A stretch of 64,000 nt of DNA from Symsagittifera roscoffensis (lineage: Eukaryota > Xenacoelomorpha > Acoela > Convolutidae). The stretch spans positions 47,790,001 through 47,854,000 of the forward strand of contig NC_087067.1 of the NCBI RefSeq assembly GCF_963678635.1, read 5' to 3'. Made by a program: the position numbers and the translations under genes. The notes beneath the pieces are model-generated. The model did not search any database. It had not been told where the DNA came from and saw only the letters and a program-made list of their open reading frames with translations. Shown here piece after piece: positions 51,688-64,000 of the stretch. Within the stretch, counting starts at the first letter, position 1, and every line of letters begins with the position of its first letter.

Positions 51688-54600
51688 AGAAAGTCCAGAT
51701 GATGATGATATCTTCCCCTTTATAGTAGATGCAACCACTGATAGAGGACAGCATATATTTTGCAAAAATTTACTCTTAAATTTGTTTGAACCCGGAATCA
51801 GTCCATGTAAAACAGAGTTCCCAGATGTAAGAATAAAAAGACAAATTATCGATCACTATCTAAAAGATATATGTAACCTAACACAACAATACGGAATCTA
51901 CTCCATAGAATTCAGCTCACCAAACCAGAATCACAGTAAATATATAATTCAAACAGACGACCTTGATTTAGAATTTTCAAAAGTATTCTCAGAATATATA
52001 AAAAGCATCCAATATCATAACTCACAAAGAGCAAACTCCATATTCACCAATGAAGTTTTTGCGATAATATATAGTTATATCTCGATATTAGAAAACGAAA
52101 TCCAGATACCAAATGTCTCACCGACAGAAACATCTAAACATATAAGAGTACGACATGAAATCACACTACTCTCTAGTTTTCTAAATATAATTAAAGAAAA
52201 TTTCACGAAAGATGAAGTTTCACAACATACAAAACACGACTTACAAAAAATTTTGGCATGGTTCATAATAGATTATTTCACACATAATATTGATTTAATT
52301 TCACAAGCAAGAAAAAATTTTAGACCCCAAAACTCAAACGATGATACTGCCATTACAGAACAATCAGACTATGTTTGGGACCCCGAATGGTCTCATCCCG
52401 CATTCATAAACTTCCCACAATCAATCTCAAGTCAAGCAATAAGTACGATATCTTATGTAAGAGATTATGTACGAGTAATACCATTAACCATTGATGCAAC
52501 ACCATTAAACTATAATACATTTTTACCCGATATGCAAAATAATAGTTTAAACTCTACAGTCATACACAATGAAAACCTCAATGGAACTAGGAATCTTACT
52601 CAACAAGATATCCAGACACCATCACACTTCATAAATGAAGAAATCGTACACACAACAACTACACAACAAAGTATTTCACCAATACGTCCAAACTTAACAA
52701 CACCAAGAAATACAAACCCTTCACAAACACAGGTAACCTTACAATCAACCGTTAAACCTTCGGTTGCCCCAAAATATTCACACATGGATTACCAAACATA
52801 CAGACCCATGACAATACCGCCAAAACCACGAAGAACGTTCACAAGAATCACTTTTGCAGAACACAATTATAATTATGCACATTCGTCAAAAACAAACTAT
52901 CCCCCACGAAAAACTAATAATAATCATGTATGTTCTCACTATTGGGATAACCCAATGACAACAACCAACTCAGTAAATTTTCGAACTAATTCACATCCTC
53001 CACAGGATCGTAGTGAAAACTATCCATTTTTTCAACAAAATAAAAACAAAAAACAAACATCTTATCAAATGGATTACTTATCCTCAGATGATGATTTCTT
53101 ACAACCAGATATATTTGCACCCTATAATCAAGAATATCGTGGACAAGGAATACAGAAACCACATACATATAATAGAATTTTTTCTCCACAACCAATAGAT
53201 ACACAAAATCAACAACCAATTCAGCAACAAAACCCAATCAATACACAATCTTTTCAACCAATTCAGCAACAAAACCCAATGATTGCAAACTCGTACCAAC
53301 CAACACAAATGCAAAATGAAATACCACTCCCATATTATCTTCAACAACACGAAATAACAAGAAATCAACTTTCAAATTTTTCTCAAATGCCAAATGCAGC
53401 AGAATCATTACAAATGACTATGAATCCATACCTTATGGGTGGATCATCAATAACATCAAATAAACCTTTAATGGTATTCACAGGAACAGACCCTGAATAT
53501 TCTGTAGAAGATTATTTAAATGCAGTAACAGCAAATTTGATTTTAAATATAGGACCTGAACCAATTAATACGCCACTACATCAAAACTGGATACATCGAC
53601 GCACAGCGTTAATACAAACAACTTTAGATGGCGCAGCCCAGAAATGGTTTTCAGTATTGCCTATAGAAATAAAATCAAATTGGAAAAGGTTTACACAAGA
53701 ATTTTCAAAAATGTTTGACTCCGAAAGAAACAAACAACAACAAAGAGTTTTATGTAATGAAATTCGCAGATTACCAAACAAAACCATCAAGCAATTAGCA
53801 GTACGAATCGAAACACTAGTTCGAAAAGCATATTCATTAAATACACATGACTATAAAAACACAAAGATGACAGAAATCTTAATGATGACCTTAACACCAC
53901 AATTAAGGAAAATAGCAATAAAAAAGAGAGCATCCCATCCTTCTTCAATTCGAGAACCCGATTTAGATTTTCGAAAACTAGTAGACAAACTAGAACAAGC
54001 AGAAATCACGATGAAACTCGAAGAAACGGAAAATCTGAAATTACAATACGTTAACAGAATTGAAACAGCTTCCGCAAATATAAACAATATACAGGAATCA
54101 GGTACAGACCTCGTTGAAAAAATCACTGAAATACTCAATATTTACGAAAAACACCCAAACTTTAAAGGCAAACCATCTTTCAAAAAATGGTGTAATTATT
54201 GCCGACGATATGGACATAGTATTTCTGAATGTAGACAAAAACAGCAAGACAATCAAAATAAACCTCAAAAATATAAAGAACCAAATAAATCATTCTATCA
54301 ATACATGAGAAAAGATCAAAATCTACCGAACAAAACAGTCTACAGCAACAACAATTCAGGAAAACCACTCCCGAACAATACAAATTATACAAGAAATCAA
54401 TCACCATATAACTCAAGTTATAGAGGAAGATCACCAGAACGAAGAAACACGCAAAATTCATCACAAAATCACTACAATAGACCAAATAGTCGAAATAACT
54501 ACTCCAGATCAAATTCAAATACACAACGATTTGTTTCTAGATCTAATTCCCAATCAAGAAATAATTACTATCCAAACAACCAATCACGAAATTCATCATA

Positions 54601-55711
54601 CAATAGGAATAGAAACTACTCCTATAATCGGAATAGAAGTTATTCAAACAACCGAAACCAGAATTACCCGAACAATCGATCAATGAATAACTCATATAAT
54701 AGATCGAACTATAACAGACCAAACAATAATTACCAAAACAGATCACGAAATAATTCACAAAATCGACATTCAAGTTATAATAATCGTTATAGAAATTATT
54801 CCCAATCACCACACAGGAATAATAACCATTATAATAATTCTAATAATCGCCATAGAAGCAGTACACCTAAACATCAAAGGAATATAAATCAAGTACAATC
54901 AAATCCAGAAACAACATCAGACCCTCCAGGTATTGACGACACAGTAAATGATACGTTACAACTCAATCAAATCAACTGTGAATCATCAGATTCAGAAAGT
55001 GAAACAGAAAACACTCTCTCCATCAATATGATAAAAGTCGAAAATGACTATGAACCTGTTATATATGAACAACCTTTTTCATCACACATATATGAGAATC
55101 AATCAGAACTCCTTCACAATTATTATATTAAACCCGTCCATTCCACACCGACAACACAAAAAACTAATGAAATAAACAATACAAATCAACCCAATGAGAA
55201 CGAAAAAACAAAATGCTTGAATACAAATCACATCTATCAAAACATACAAAAAGAACAACCCAAAGAAAAAATTTGGACAATACCATTTCTTTTAGAAAGT
55301 CCAAGAAGCAAAGAATTTCAACCACCAGATCTTGAAATTGATTTTTTAATTGATTCAGGAGCAGAATCAAATATAATAAACATTCCCACATGGAATGAAA
55401 TAAAAACCTTACACCCAAAGCTAACACCTCTTGAAACCTCCAGTAAACTAGCAACAGCACAAGGATCAACATTAATAAACTACGGAAAAATTCAATTATT
55501 TCTTCTCCCCACAAGAACAATGGAGCAAAACAAAATTTTAACCAAACCATTTAAACAAATATTCCATATCACTGATATTAAACACAATATCATTGGAATA
55601 CCATTCATATCTAAATATATACCAACAATCAACATCTTAAACAGTAAAATATTAATCAAAGATAAATATACAAAAACAAAAGACACATCCCTAACATTTT
55701 TTCAAAGATAA
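51662..55711 (+). CDS. gag-pol: Gag and protease part of Gag-Pol, copy 2, ended by a stop
   Basis: Carries the N-terminal domain, capsid-like region, CCHC knuckle, Arg/Asn/Ser/Tyr tract and DSGA protease, as in copy 1. The frame ends at TAA 55709-55711, where copy 1 has a Leu codon. A second in-frame TAA lies at 55847-55849. The segment before RT is therefore cut off from it. Confidence 0.92.
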   Translation: MSSTHTPGEESPDDDDIFPFIVDATTDRGQHIFCKNLLLNLFEPGISPCKTEFPDVRIKRQIIDHYLKDICNLTQQYGIYSIEFSSPNQNHSKYIIQTDDLDLEFSKVFSEYIKSIQYHNSQRANSIFTNEVFAIIYSYISILENEIQIPNVSPTETSKHIRVRHEITLLSSFLNIIKENFTKDEVSQHTKHDLQKILAWFIIDYFTHNIDLISQARKNFRPQNSNDDTAITEQSDYVWDPEWSHPAFINFPQSISSQAISTISYVRDYVRVIPLTIDATPLNYNTFLPDMQNNSLNSTVIHNENLNGTRNLTQQDIQTPSHFINEEIVHTTTTQQSISPIRPNLTTPRNTNPSQTQVTLQSTVKPSVAPKYSHMDYQTYRPMTIPPKPRRTFTRITFAEHNYNYAHSSKTNYPPRKTNNNHVCSHYWDNPMTTTNSVNFRTNSHPPQDRSENYPFFQQNKNKKQTSYQMDYLSSDDDFLQPDIFAPYNQEYRGQGIQKPHTYNRIFSPQPIDTQNQQPIQQQNPINTQSFQPIQQQNPMIANSYQPTQMQNEIPLPYYLQQHEITRNQLSNFSQMPNAAESLQMTMNPYLMGGSSITSNKPLMVFTGTDPEYSVEDYLNAVTANLILNIGPEPINTPLHQNWIHRRTALIQTTLDGAAQKWFSVLPIEIKSNWKRFTQEFSKMFDSERNKQQQRVLCNEIRRLPNKTIKQLAVRIETLVRKAYSLNTHDYKNTKMTEILMMTLTPQLRKIAIKKRASHPSSIREPDLDFRKLVDKLEQAEITMKLEETENLKLQYVNRIETASANINNIQESGTDLVEKITEILNIYEKHPNFKGKPSFKKWCNYCRRYGHSISECRQKQQDNQNKPQKYKEPNKSFYQYMRKDQNLPNKTVYSNNNSGKPLPNNTNYTRNQSPYNSSYRGRSPERRNTQNSSQNHYNRPNSRNNYSRSNSNTQRFVSRSNSQSRNNYYPNNQSRNSSYNRNRNYSYNRNRSYSNNRNQNYPNNRSMNNSYNRSNYNRPNNNYQNRSRNNSQNRHSSYNNRYRNYSQSPHRNNNHYNNSNNRHRSSTPKHQRNINQVQSNPETTSDPPGIDDTVNDTLQLNQINCESSDSESETENTLSINMIKVENDYEPVIYEQPFSSHIYENQSELLHNYYIKPVHSTPTTQKTNEINNTNQPNENEKTKCLNTNHIYQNIQKEQPKEKIWTIPFLLESPRSKEFQPPDLEIDFLIDSGAESNIINIPTWNEIKTLHPKLTPLETSSKLATAQGSTLINYGKIQLFLLPTRTMEQNKILTKPFKQIFHITDIKHNIIGIPFISKYIPTINILNSKILIKDKYTKTKDTSLTFFQR

Positions 55712-55849
55712 AATAAACAACCACCATTCTTTTCAAAATTCTATCCAATATATAACCAACAAAGAAAACACTTGAAACCACTATCAGGAAACATATACAA
55801 TTTTTCAATAAAGCAAGTTCACCAATATGATAAAAAGCAAAACAAATAA

Positions 55850-58800
55850 AAATTTTATATGTCAGATTTTGAATTCAAACCTATTCATAAATTTTTCAAA
55901 ATCACAATCTCATCAATAAAATATTTGAAAAACTCGAATTCAGATATTATTTCCTTACATGTATACAACAATACACCTTACCAAGTAACACTACCTTTAG
56001 GACTTTTAGGCTATTGCGAAACCAACGCTACAATATCACCGATACACGAAAAAGCGTATCGCGTAAATAATATACTCCAATTATTAGATATTTGTCAATC
56101 CACAATTCTTAATGAAGAATTATCCATAAATAATATAATAAGTAACGAAAAAAGAAATACGGATTATTTCACAAAAACCCCATATTTCAAACCGACATTC
56201 AACATAAATAACTACACAGAGAATCAACAGAAATTTTTAACAATGTTTAATTTCCAACATTCACAAATAACACAAGACGAATTTGAAAAATTAGCCAAAC
56301 AGCTAATTAAATATTCATCAGTCTATGCAACATCCAAATTTGATGTTGGCAAAATCAGCTCATCACTACATCTCCCATTAAAACCAGACGCAGTTTTCAA
56401 AAAACAAAGAGCAAGTAAAGTACCAATTCATTTACACGATAAAGTGAACAGATTACTTGATATTTTAGAACAATACAATATAATCTCACCAGTAAATAAA
56501 GAAGAACAACCAAAAGGTAACACATTTATCAACCCTGTTATCATTCTAGCTGAAGGAGAATCATTAAAAATCGTTCTCGACGCTAGATACCTCAACTCAC
56601 TCATAGATGAATCAAAGTGTAATTGGCCTATTGAACCAATACAAGTTATTTTAACAAAAATAAATGGAAAATACTTTACAACCGCAGATATGAATAGTGC
56701 ATATAATCAAATGCCATTAGATGAACAATCACGACGTTTAACACAATTTGTTATTGGAAACCAACATTACGAATTCAACCGCTTATTCTATGGAATATCC
56801 ATAGGACCAGCAGCATTTTCAGCTTTTATGAGCAAAATTTTTCGACCACTAATACTCAAGAAAAACGCAATCACCTATTTAGACGATGTTTTTATGCAAT
56901 CACAAACAAAAGAGGGAATGTTCAATGTTTTAGAACAATATCACCAAATACTTCAGAACGAAAATCTGAAGGCCGCCCCCGATAAATCACACTTCTTTTT
57001 GACAAGAGTTAAATTCTTAGGACATAATATAGAAAGAAAAACAATCACTCCATTGAAATCACGTATAGACGCTATTCAAAAACTCCAACCACCAACAAAT
57101 AAAAAGAAAATCCAAGAATTCCTTGGAATGTTAAACTTTTTAAGCAAATATGTTTATAAAATGCAATTATATCTACGACCATTCTATAACATACTTAGAC
57201 AACAAAATAATTTTGAATGGAATACAGAACATCAAGCACGATTTGAAGAAATTAAAAAACTTCTAATTGAACAAATTTCAAACACAATTCCAGATTCAAA
57301 TCAACCATTTTATGCAATGTGCGATGCTTCGAACTTTGGCATCGGCGCAGCATTATTACAATCACATAATGGTACAAATAAAATGAACCTCATATCAGCA
57401 AATTCTCGATTATTCACTCAAGCAGAGCTACGACTCTCAACTCTAATGAGAGAATGTACAGCCATAATATATACACTAACAGAATATGAATTTCTTGTAC
57501 TTGGATCAAAACATCCCACAGTTCTATTCACAGACCATAAACCAATCATTTTTCTTTTTACACAAAAGTCTAATCCAAACCACCGAGTTTATAGATTTCA
57601 ACTAATTTTAATGAAATTCCCAAACTTACGTATAGTTTGGACCGCAGGAAAAAATCTTGCATTACCAGACACCTTAAGTCGAAATACGCCACCTGAATTA
57701 CTTACACGTAAAACCACAGTTGAAATACCCAAAAATATAAAATTCTACCTTGCAGAAAATGAAACATCACCCCGACTAGAATTCAAATATGCAGTAAAAA
57801 CTGACGTTGAACAATCACAGATAAACAATCTACAACACTTCCCACTTTATTTAGATTGCCAAAATAATCACTATGAAGTTGATCTACTTGGAACATCAAC
57901 TTTTAAACCAATCCCATATTCACAATGGATAAAAAATAACACCCAACAAAAAAGAAGAAAACAACATCCGCCTAAAAAAGACCATTTTCCACTAATTGAA
58001 AAAGAAAATTTAACTGATAAAATAAACTTATCAGGACCACAAACAAACGATTCAAAATACACAATAAATCAAGTTTTTGACCTCCATGACCCACTTGATA
58101 CAATACCCTTATCTAAATTAGAAATTGAAAACATATTTCTCCCCCCAACAGAAACAATTACAATTTCAACATTGAAACAATACCAAAATCTTGACCCAGT
58201 AATTAGACAACTAAAATCATGGCACAAATATAAAACTAAACCCGTCAAGGCAGATACAACTATTTTAGGAAATAAAACACTCCTCCGATATTTTCGAAAA
58301 TTCAATAATACAACAATTAACGAAAACACAGACCTTTTAGAATACAAACTAAATGAATCTACAGTTCCCTGTCTCCCTTTAAGTATGATTCTCATAGCTT
58401 TTAATATCTCACATACACAAAATATTAAAGGACACTCTGGATCAGAGAAAACATATTCAAATTTTATACAAAACTTTTATTTTCCAAATGCACCAATTTG
58501 GATAAAAGTACTATGCAATGACTGTATAGTATGTCAACTAAATAAACCTTACCCAAATCAAAAACAAATAGCACAAAAACAAGATTTTAAAGGACAAAGT
58601 CTGTACTTTAACCATCGTATCTCATTTGATACTAAAGGACCAATTTCACCCTCATCCGAAGGAAACTCCTACATTATGGTAATTGTTGACGCATTTACAC
58701 ATTATGTAGCACTTAACCCAGTACCACATTGTAACGCTTATTATGCTTACACAACGCTTTATGAACACTGGATAGCAAAATTCGGACTACCAGAAATTTT

Positions 58801-59023
58801 AGTTACAGACAACGGTACAGAATTCATAAATAATGAAATCATCACACTATGTCATCTATATAACATCAAACACAAACCACGTACATCTCACGCACCTTGG
58901 ACAAACGGCTTAGTCGAAGGTATGAACCGTTCATTACAAGAATACCTCAGATGTATCATCAACGGAAATGATACAAAATATACCGAATGGTCAGCAGATG
59001 TAAAACTATTTCCCTTAGCATAA
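55850..59023 (+). pseudogene. RT, RNase H and integrase core, copy 2
   Basis: In the Gag-Pol frame but isolated by the stops at 55709 and 55847 upstream and 59021 downstream. Complete RT with LDARYL, FTTADMNSAYNQMP and YLDD; RNase H with DHKP; integrase with HHCC, both Asp residues (VIVDAFTHY, TDNGTEF) and Glu (VEGMNRSLQEYL). It includes the 49 nt missing from copy 1. Confidence 0.9.
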
Positions 59024-59911
59024 AATTCACAAATCACGACAACTTTAGGAATGTCACCATATGAAATGGTTTTTAACCAAAAGCCACGCAAACCAATAAT
59101 GTTTACAGCAAACTCTCACAAAAACGCACAAGGTTATTGTCAACCAAATAAAGACTCAATTTGTTATAACCTACCATTACATACACACGATGAAGATCAT
59201 TTTCATCACCCACAAATTCTTAAATTAGCCTCCGGTACACACACCGAATGGATTTTAAACAGAGATAAAAAACACAATGAAATTTATCAAAAAGTAACAA
59301 AAAAGTTGTTACAAAGGCAAAATATTAATGAACAAATAAATTCACGCTTTACACCAGCCTCCGATTTAAAAATTGGAACATTTGTTCTAATACCCAATTT
59401 TAATACTCAAAAAGGAATTTCAAAAAAATTACAACCCCTTCGTAAAGGACCATACCAAATAATTACAAAACCCACTGATGTCACATATAAAATCACCGAC
59501 TCAGACAAAAAAGAAATCGTTCAACACCGAAATAACCTATTACCTTATTATCCAAAAGAATACGCACTCCGAGAACTAACTCAATTATATTCTTTTACAG
59601 GTTTAAAAGTTATTCAAAATGACCCACATACGGAAAATACAACAAAGGAACAAAATGATATTCACCTCGGAAATCAAAATACAAAATCAAACACCACGAA
59701 AAACAATACAAAAAATCTAGATCAAAATACATCTCAAAAAGAAAGAAAAAATAGAAAAATGACAGAACAAATAATACCCCAAGAACAAATCGACAAATCA
59801 GAGCATAGAGAGTCTTCACGACTTAGAAATCAACCACGTAAAAAAAATTATAAATTATTCATCCCACAATCTAAAATATTAAAGAAAGTTGAATTTCAAA
59901 AACAACTTTAA
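59024..59911 (+). pseudogene. Pol C-terminus, copy 2
   Basis: Same frame after the TAA at 59021-59023, where copy 1 has a Tyr codon. Contains SPYEMVFNQKPRKP and RKGPYQII and a Lys/Asn-rich tail. Confidence 0.85.
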
Positions 59912-60504
59912 TTCTACATTTAATAATCTTTGCACCTCTGAAACATTTTACACTTTCATTTTTCGAAATAACATGCTGACAAACACGCAGCAATTCTAGT
60001 TCATAATTAGCCAATAGGATTCATCCAATCCGTCACCTTCTCTAACTCTAACACAAACCAACTAGACGAACGATATTAAACTCCAGGCATATCTATAACT
60101 ATAACTTTACGACCTCCAGGTCAAAAATAAGCAAACCACTCCAACTTGACAACTAAAATAAATATCACCATAATATCATAACCCTCCCTTATCTAATAAA
60201 CCAAAAATCAACAATATTTCCCCAACTCAGACCTCAAATACCCCCAAAACAAATCTATTAAATTAGCCTAAAGTAAAAGAACGACCATTTTAATTAGCCT
60301 AAAGTATAAAAATCTCAAAAATACCCCAGATCATTTGACAAATGAAAATAAAGACAAAGAAGACCTCCCGATCACCATAAAAATTGCCCCCAACAATTTT
60401 TCACAAAACTCAACCCACTTGTCAAAAAACCAATAAATAATCCGACCACACTTAAAAATTGCCCCAAACAACAAAAAATATTCGATCAAGAAGTCATTTC
60501 TTAA
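59912..60504 (+). other. Copy 2 intergenic region with candidate internal promoter
   Basis: Equivalent of 22079-22677. Keeps the TTAGCCTAAAGTA pair and TATAAAAA (60305-60312). Confidence 0.4.
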
Positions 60505-60735
60505 ATGCTCTTCTATCAAACAGTCACAAAAATTATCACAAACCTCAAACAATTTTTTACGATACTTGAAACTTTCATAATATTTCTTTTTGATATCCTT
60601 GAATCTTTTCTAATAATCTTTATCATTCTTTGTAATGTTTTTTTAATTTTCTACACTATATTCGAACTATTTCTCCAACTTTCGAAAACCCTTGATTATA
60701 TCCACAGGTACGATTCATACAACTTGTCTAAATGA
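60505..60735 (+). CDS. ORF-c, copy 2 (76-aa membrane protein)
   Basis: Same length as copy 1, hydrophobic core kept, ATGA overlap with the next ORF kept (60732-60735). Confidence 0.6.
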   Translation: MLFYQTVTKIITNLKQFFTILETFIIFLFDILESFLIIFIILCNVFLIFYTIFELFLQLSKTLDYIHRYDSYNLSK

Positions 60736-60920
60736 TACGAACTATTTTCAGTAGAACTGATATTTTTTTACTATTTGTAATTTTCATAACATTTCTATCA
60801 TCCCTCATTTTGACCATATGTAAATGTATAAAGAAAGCAATCATCACATTCGCTCTAGCATCAATCCTCCTAATTCTTTTTTTAGAAGAATATTATAATA
60901 AACATAAACTTTTTCACTAA
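60732..60920 (+). CDS. ORF-d, copy 2 (62-aa double-pass membrane protein)
   Basis: Both membrane segments and the CKCIKK loop are unchanged. The few replacements are at the C-terminal end. Confidence 0.65.
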   Translation: MIRTIFSRTDIFLLFVIFITFLSSLILTICKCIKKAIITFALASILLILFLEEYYNKHKLFH

Positions 60921-60928
60921 AAGAATAG

Positions 60929-62062
60929 ACCAAAAAACTATCAAAAATTGCTACCCAACAGTCACAAAATCAGTCTTCACCGACATCATCCCAAGATAAC
61001 CCAACAACACCTTCAACTACTCAAAATCCTCAAACATCTACACGAATTTCCTTTCAAGATAACCCATACACTTTTGAAGAACGACATGCTCGTTTATCAG
61101 AACCACTAGAACCAGTTCAATGACAATCACCTCTAAGCGAACCAACATATAACTTATACCCAACACTACCACAAGAATTAAGTAGAATAAGAAATCCTAG
61201 TCAAAACCAAAATACAGTCGAAATAAATAGACAAATTATACATCCTCGACGAAACAGAAAATTTCAAACTCCCCGAGTTCATTTTGATATACCTCAATCC
61301 CCATCACAAAACACTCCAGAAAACCCCATTGGTATATTACCAGAAACCCCTACGCTTCTTTCACAACGTAGCACCTCAAGCCTACCATCAGATTACTTAG
61401 GTTCAACACCAACATCTGAACAAATACGTGAAAATCCCTTTAACCCCCCAAACCAGGCATCACGAATACCATATTGGACAACACATTCATTTACACAAGG
61501 TGAACTAAATTTAGTCAATGATCCAATAGATATTTCTACGGATACAACAACATCCTCATCACTACCAGAAACATTATCACTGCCATCAACACCATCAATA
61601 AGCCAGATTTCACCACCACCTTTTAACTTAAATTTTCCAAATAATCTCGACGCCAGATATCGAGAACAATCATCAACAAATATCCCTTTAAGACTAGATT
61701 GGAATACATTTACAGCCCCTCCACCATTATTTGGACAACATCTAGAAAGTAATCGCCTTCACAACTGGGCACTTAATAGATTACAATACCGACAAGACAT
61801 TCACGACGATATCCGTGATCACAATATCCAAATACTCCAACAAAACAGTTTACAACTAAAGTTTGAAATCACAGTTAAATTAAACAATATTACTCAACAT
61901 CCCTACCCATTAAATCCACCAAACATAACAGCTCAATCACTACCACCACCATTTATAACCACTGAAGTAATATATAAATACGACAGATATACCAAAAAGA
62001 CAATTGGTTACATCACATTTTATAACCCATACTCAGGATTATCATACACATGTATATTCTAA
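60929..62062 (+). pseudogene. ORF3, copy 2, with one TGA
   Basis: 1134 nt, exactly as long as in copy 1, again opening after an in-frame stop (TAG 60926-60928) without an ATG. TGA at 61121-61123 replaces a CGA codon, the change expected from C-to-T at CpG. Confidence 0.75.
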
Positions 62063-64000
62063 AATTATTAATTTTTTTCCAACTCCTTTTTCTAGTAATC
62101 TCAAATCATAACATAAACCCTTCTCCCCGCACAGGACCCCAAGATTTACTAGTAACACATTACGATTGTGAAGAAAACGAACAAAAAACACTACACAAGT
62201 ATGCAATAAATCAAGTATCACAATGCGAAACAGAACCCCAAGCCATAGAAACTACAAATGTAATAGCAACACTTTATTCAAAAGCCCGAGCAACTACAGT
62301 TATAGGATATAAATTCACAGCAACATTTTCTGAAAAGAAAGTACATTGTTCACAAGTCTCAAACGGAAATAAAAACCGACTTGACCATGAATCATTCTAC
62401 CAGAGTAATATAGAACGACTTTTACATCTCAATCCCGAAGATTGTAAAAACGAGTTACTCCGACTAAATATCACAAAAATAAAAACACAGATAGAAAGTT
62501 AGTCTCTTTCCAAGTTTTTTCAGATTCTGTACATCAAGCAGAACTTGAAAGATATCAAGGACATATAAAATTAGATGAAAAATACCCATATAACGGCGCA
62601 CACGGACGATTAACCTATGACATACACGATAAACACTGGATACCACACATTGGTATAAATGACCCATCAAACTGCAAAGCAGACACAAAAAATAAAGGAT
62701 ACCAAGAAATAATGTTTTTCGATTGGAAAATACAACTCAAAAAAATACAACTCACACGAGATTTATCAGACAACACAATGATCTATCAAGGAATTAGATT
62801 ACCTTGTAAAAACGACCAAGGTTATTGCGACCCTACAACAAGAACACAAGCAACAATTGTTTGGTTCCCCGAAGACACATGTACAACATTTCAAGTAGCA
62901 AAAATACACGCTCGTATGATAAAATTTCACGAAAAATATTTTATACAATCAATACCATATGAACAAGTAAATCCATTACGAAAAATAAGTTCTAATTTCC
63001 GAAACATTCAAAATATAGAAAATAAATTAACACGTTTTCAAATATATCAAGAGACAGAACTTGCATGTAAATACAGAAACCCACTTCACAAAACACAATA
63101 CTCTGAAATATTAGTTGAATACGAAAATGGATTCGACATGACCACTGGAAAAATAAAAGTCGACCCATACGCCACAAGTCATCCTCCAAATGAAGGAACA
63201 TCATATATACCAGTTCATTTTCAAAAGAATACAGGTCAACCTGGTGGACATTTAAAGCCCCAAGACGATCAAAGCACACGTTTACAAGAACTATCACTAA
63301 TGAATAGTACATATTTCGGTAATATCCACTATGATATTCATTTAGATATGAAACTAGACTACACAATTAGCCGAATTTTTCAAGAAATGTCACTCTCCGA
63401 ATTAGAAACACTACACCAACTATGCGAATTGGAAAGAACACAAATATTACAATCACTTGCACTAGCAGTATTAAAAATACCGTACGCAGGATATTTACTA
63501 TCAGGAAATAGATCAAATTTTTTAGACTATGAAGGAAACATCTTATGGTTTTATACTTGTACTAAAAAAGTATCACCACTATACGTTTTTGAAGACAAAC
63601 GATGCTATAAAAGAATCCCTATCTTTTATAAGAACAAAGTACATTTCGTTGACACACTTTCACGAAGAACCTATTTCTGGGATACCGCAGTCCCATGTGG
63701 ATCAGAAAATAGCCACAATGTAGTACAACTAAACCCTGATGAAGATAAATATTACCTTCTCACCCCATATCCCACATTTATGCAATCACTCAAAAAATTT
63801 TCACCAGAAAGCATTCGCGCTATTGCTCGAAACCCAAATATAGACTTACAATCAATAGGAATATATTCAAAGTCAGATATTCAACATCACATTCGAACAC
63901 AACAATTCCAAGAATTATTAACACAAATGGACACTATACAAAGACAATCAATTGACCAAAACTTACGCAAACTTGCAGAAACCGCAGGATTTGCAGACAT
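62050..64000 (+). pseudogene. env: Envelope-like gene, copy 2, frameshifted and cut by the window
   Basis: The signal peptide and first ~140 residues are intact. A 1-nt deletion relative to copy 1 at about 62471-62480 moves the frame, so translation from the ATG stops at 62502. Homology to copy 1 env continues in the next frame to the window end. Confidence 0.85.

Larger units (their letters stand above)
49562..64000 (+). mobile_element. Retroelement copy 2, running off the window
   Basis: Starts with a 410-bp LTR 200 bp after the trypsin-fold gene's poly(A) signal. It has the same gene order and spacing as copy 1 and is cut by the window end in env. It carries several inactivating changes that differ from those of copy 1. 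Confidence 0.93.

Noticed and set aside
1..64000. Search for CRISPR arrays, bacterial operons or rRNA genes
   Set aside because: None seen. Direct repeats here are transposon-derived, and gene structure is eukaryotic.

Overview
This is AT-rich DNA from a eukaryote, almost certainly an invertebrate animal. Its host genes are split by introns of a few hundred bases to several kb, with GT-AG borders and AATAAA signals. One host gene encodes a trypsin-fold protein and another looks like a sperm/ciliary microtubule protein. Most of the rest is transposable elements. No species is assigned.

Host genes, all on + and all assembled here from phase-compatible exons: (1) a small probable microtubule-inner-protein gene (exons about 5540-5731 and 8277-8699); its intron is filled with nested MITEs. 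(2) An F-box protein gene of about 352 residues (10054-10346, 32447-32506, 32869-33574); its first intron is 22.1 kb because an 18.9-kb retroelement sits in it. (3) A trypsin-fold protein of about 277 residues (46202-46363, 47442-47538, 47814-47904, 48867-49350) that has lost the catalytic His and Ser. A decayed BEL/Pao retroelement lies at 1755-4119.

The dominant content is one family of very large Ty3/Gypsy-type, retrovirus-like LTR elements in three copies. Copy 1 (11799-30665, +) is complete: identical-length 410-bp LTRs, a 4-bp TATA target duplication and a conserved candidate primer binding site. Its order is LTR, 77-aa leader ORF, 155-aa basic ORF, a single-frame Gag-Pol of about 2,700 codons, two small membrane ORFs joined by ATGA, an ORF with no AUG (377 codons), an 872-aa envelope-like glycoprotein, a further large ORF joined to it by ATGA, a 3' UTR with a short intron, LTR. 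Copy 2 (49562 to the window end, +) has the same layout. Copy 3 (38861-45658, -) lacks leader ORFs and Gag-Pol, and its 3' LTR with flank has been tandemly duplicated. Copies 1 and 2 carry different inactivating changes: a nonsense codon, a 49-nt deletion in integrase and two TGAs in the last ORF in copy 1; three Gag-Pol stops, one ORF3 stop and an env frameshift in copy 2.

Other structure: at least four non-autonomous DNA-transposon families with visible 8-bp target duplications, a TA-flanked mariner-like MITE, a roughly 530-bp tandem repeat family and several long palindromes. The strongest candidates for something undescribed are the retroelement's accessory gene set, its overlap-coupled gene order, the splice donor that spans the Gag start, and an LTR hairpin kept by a compensating base-pair change between copies.
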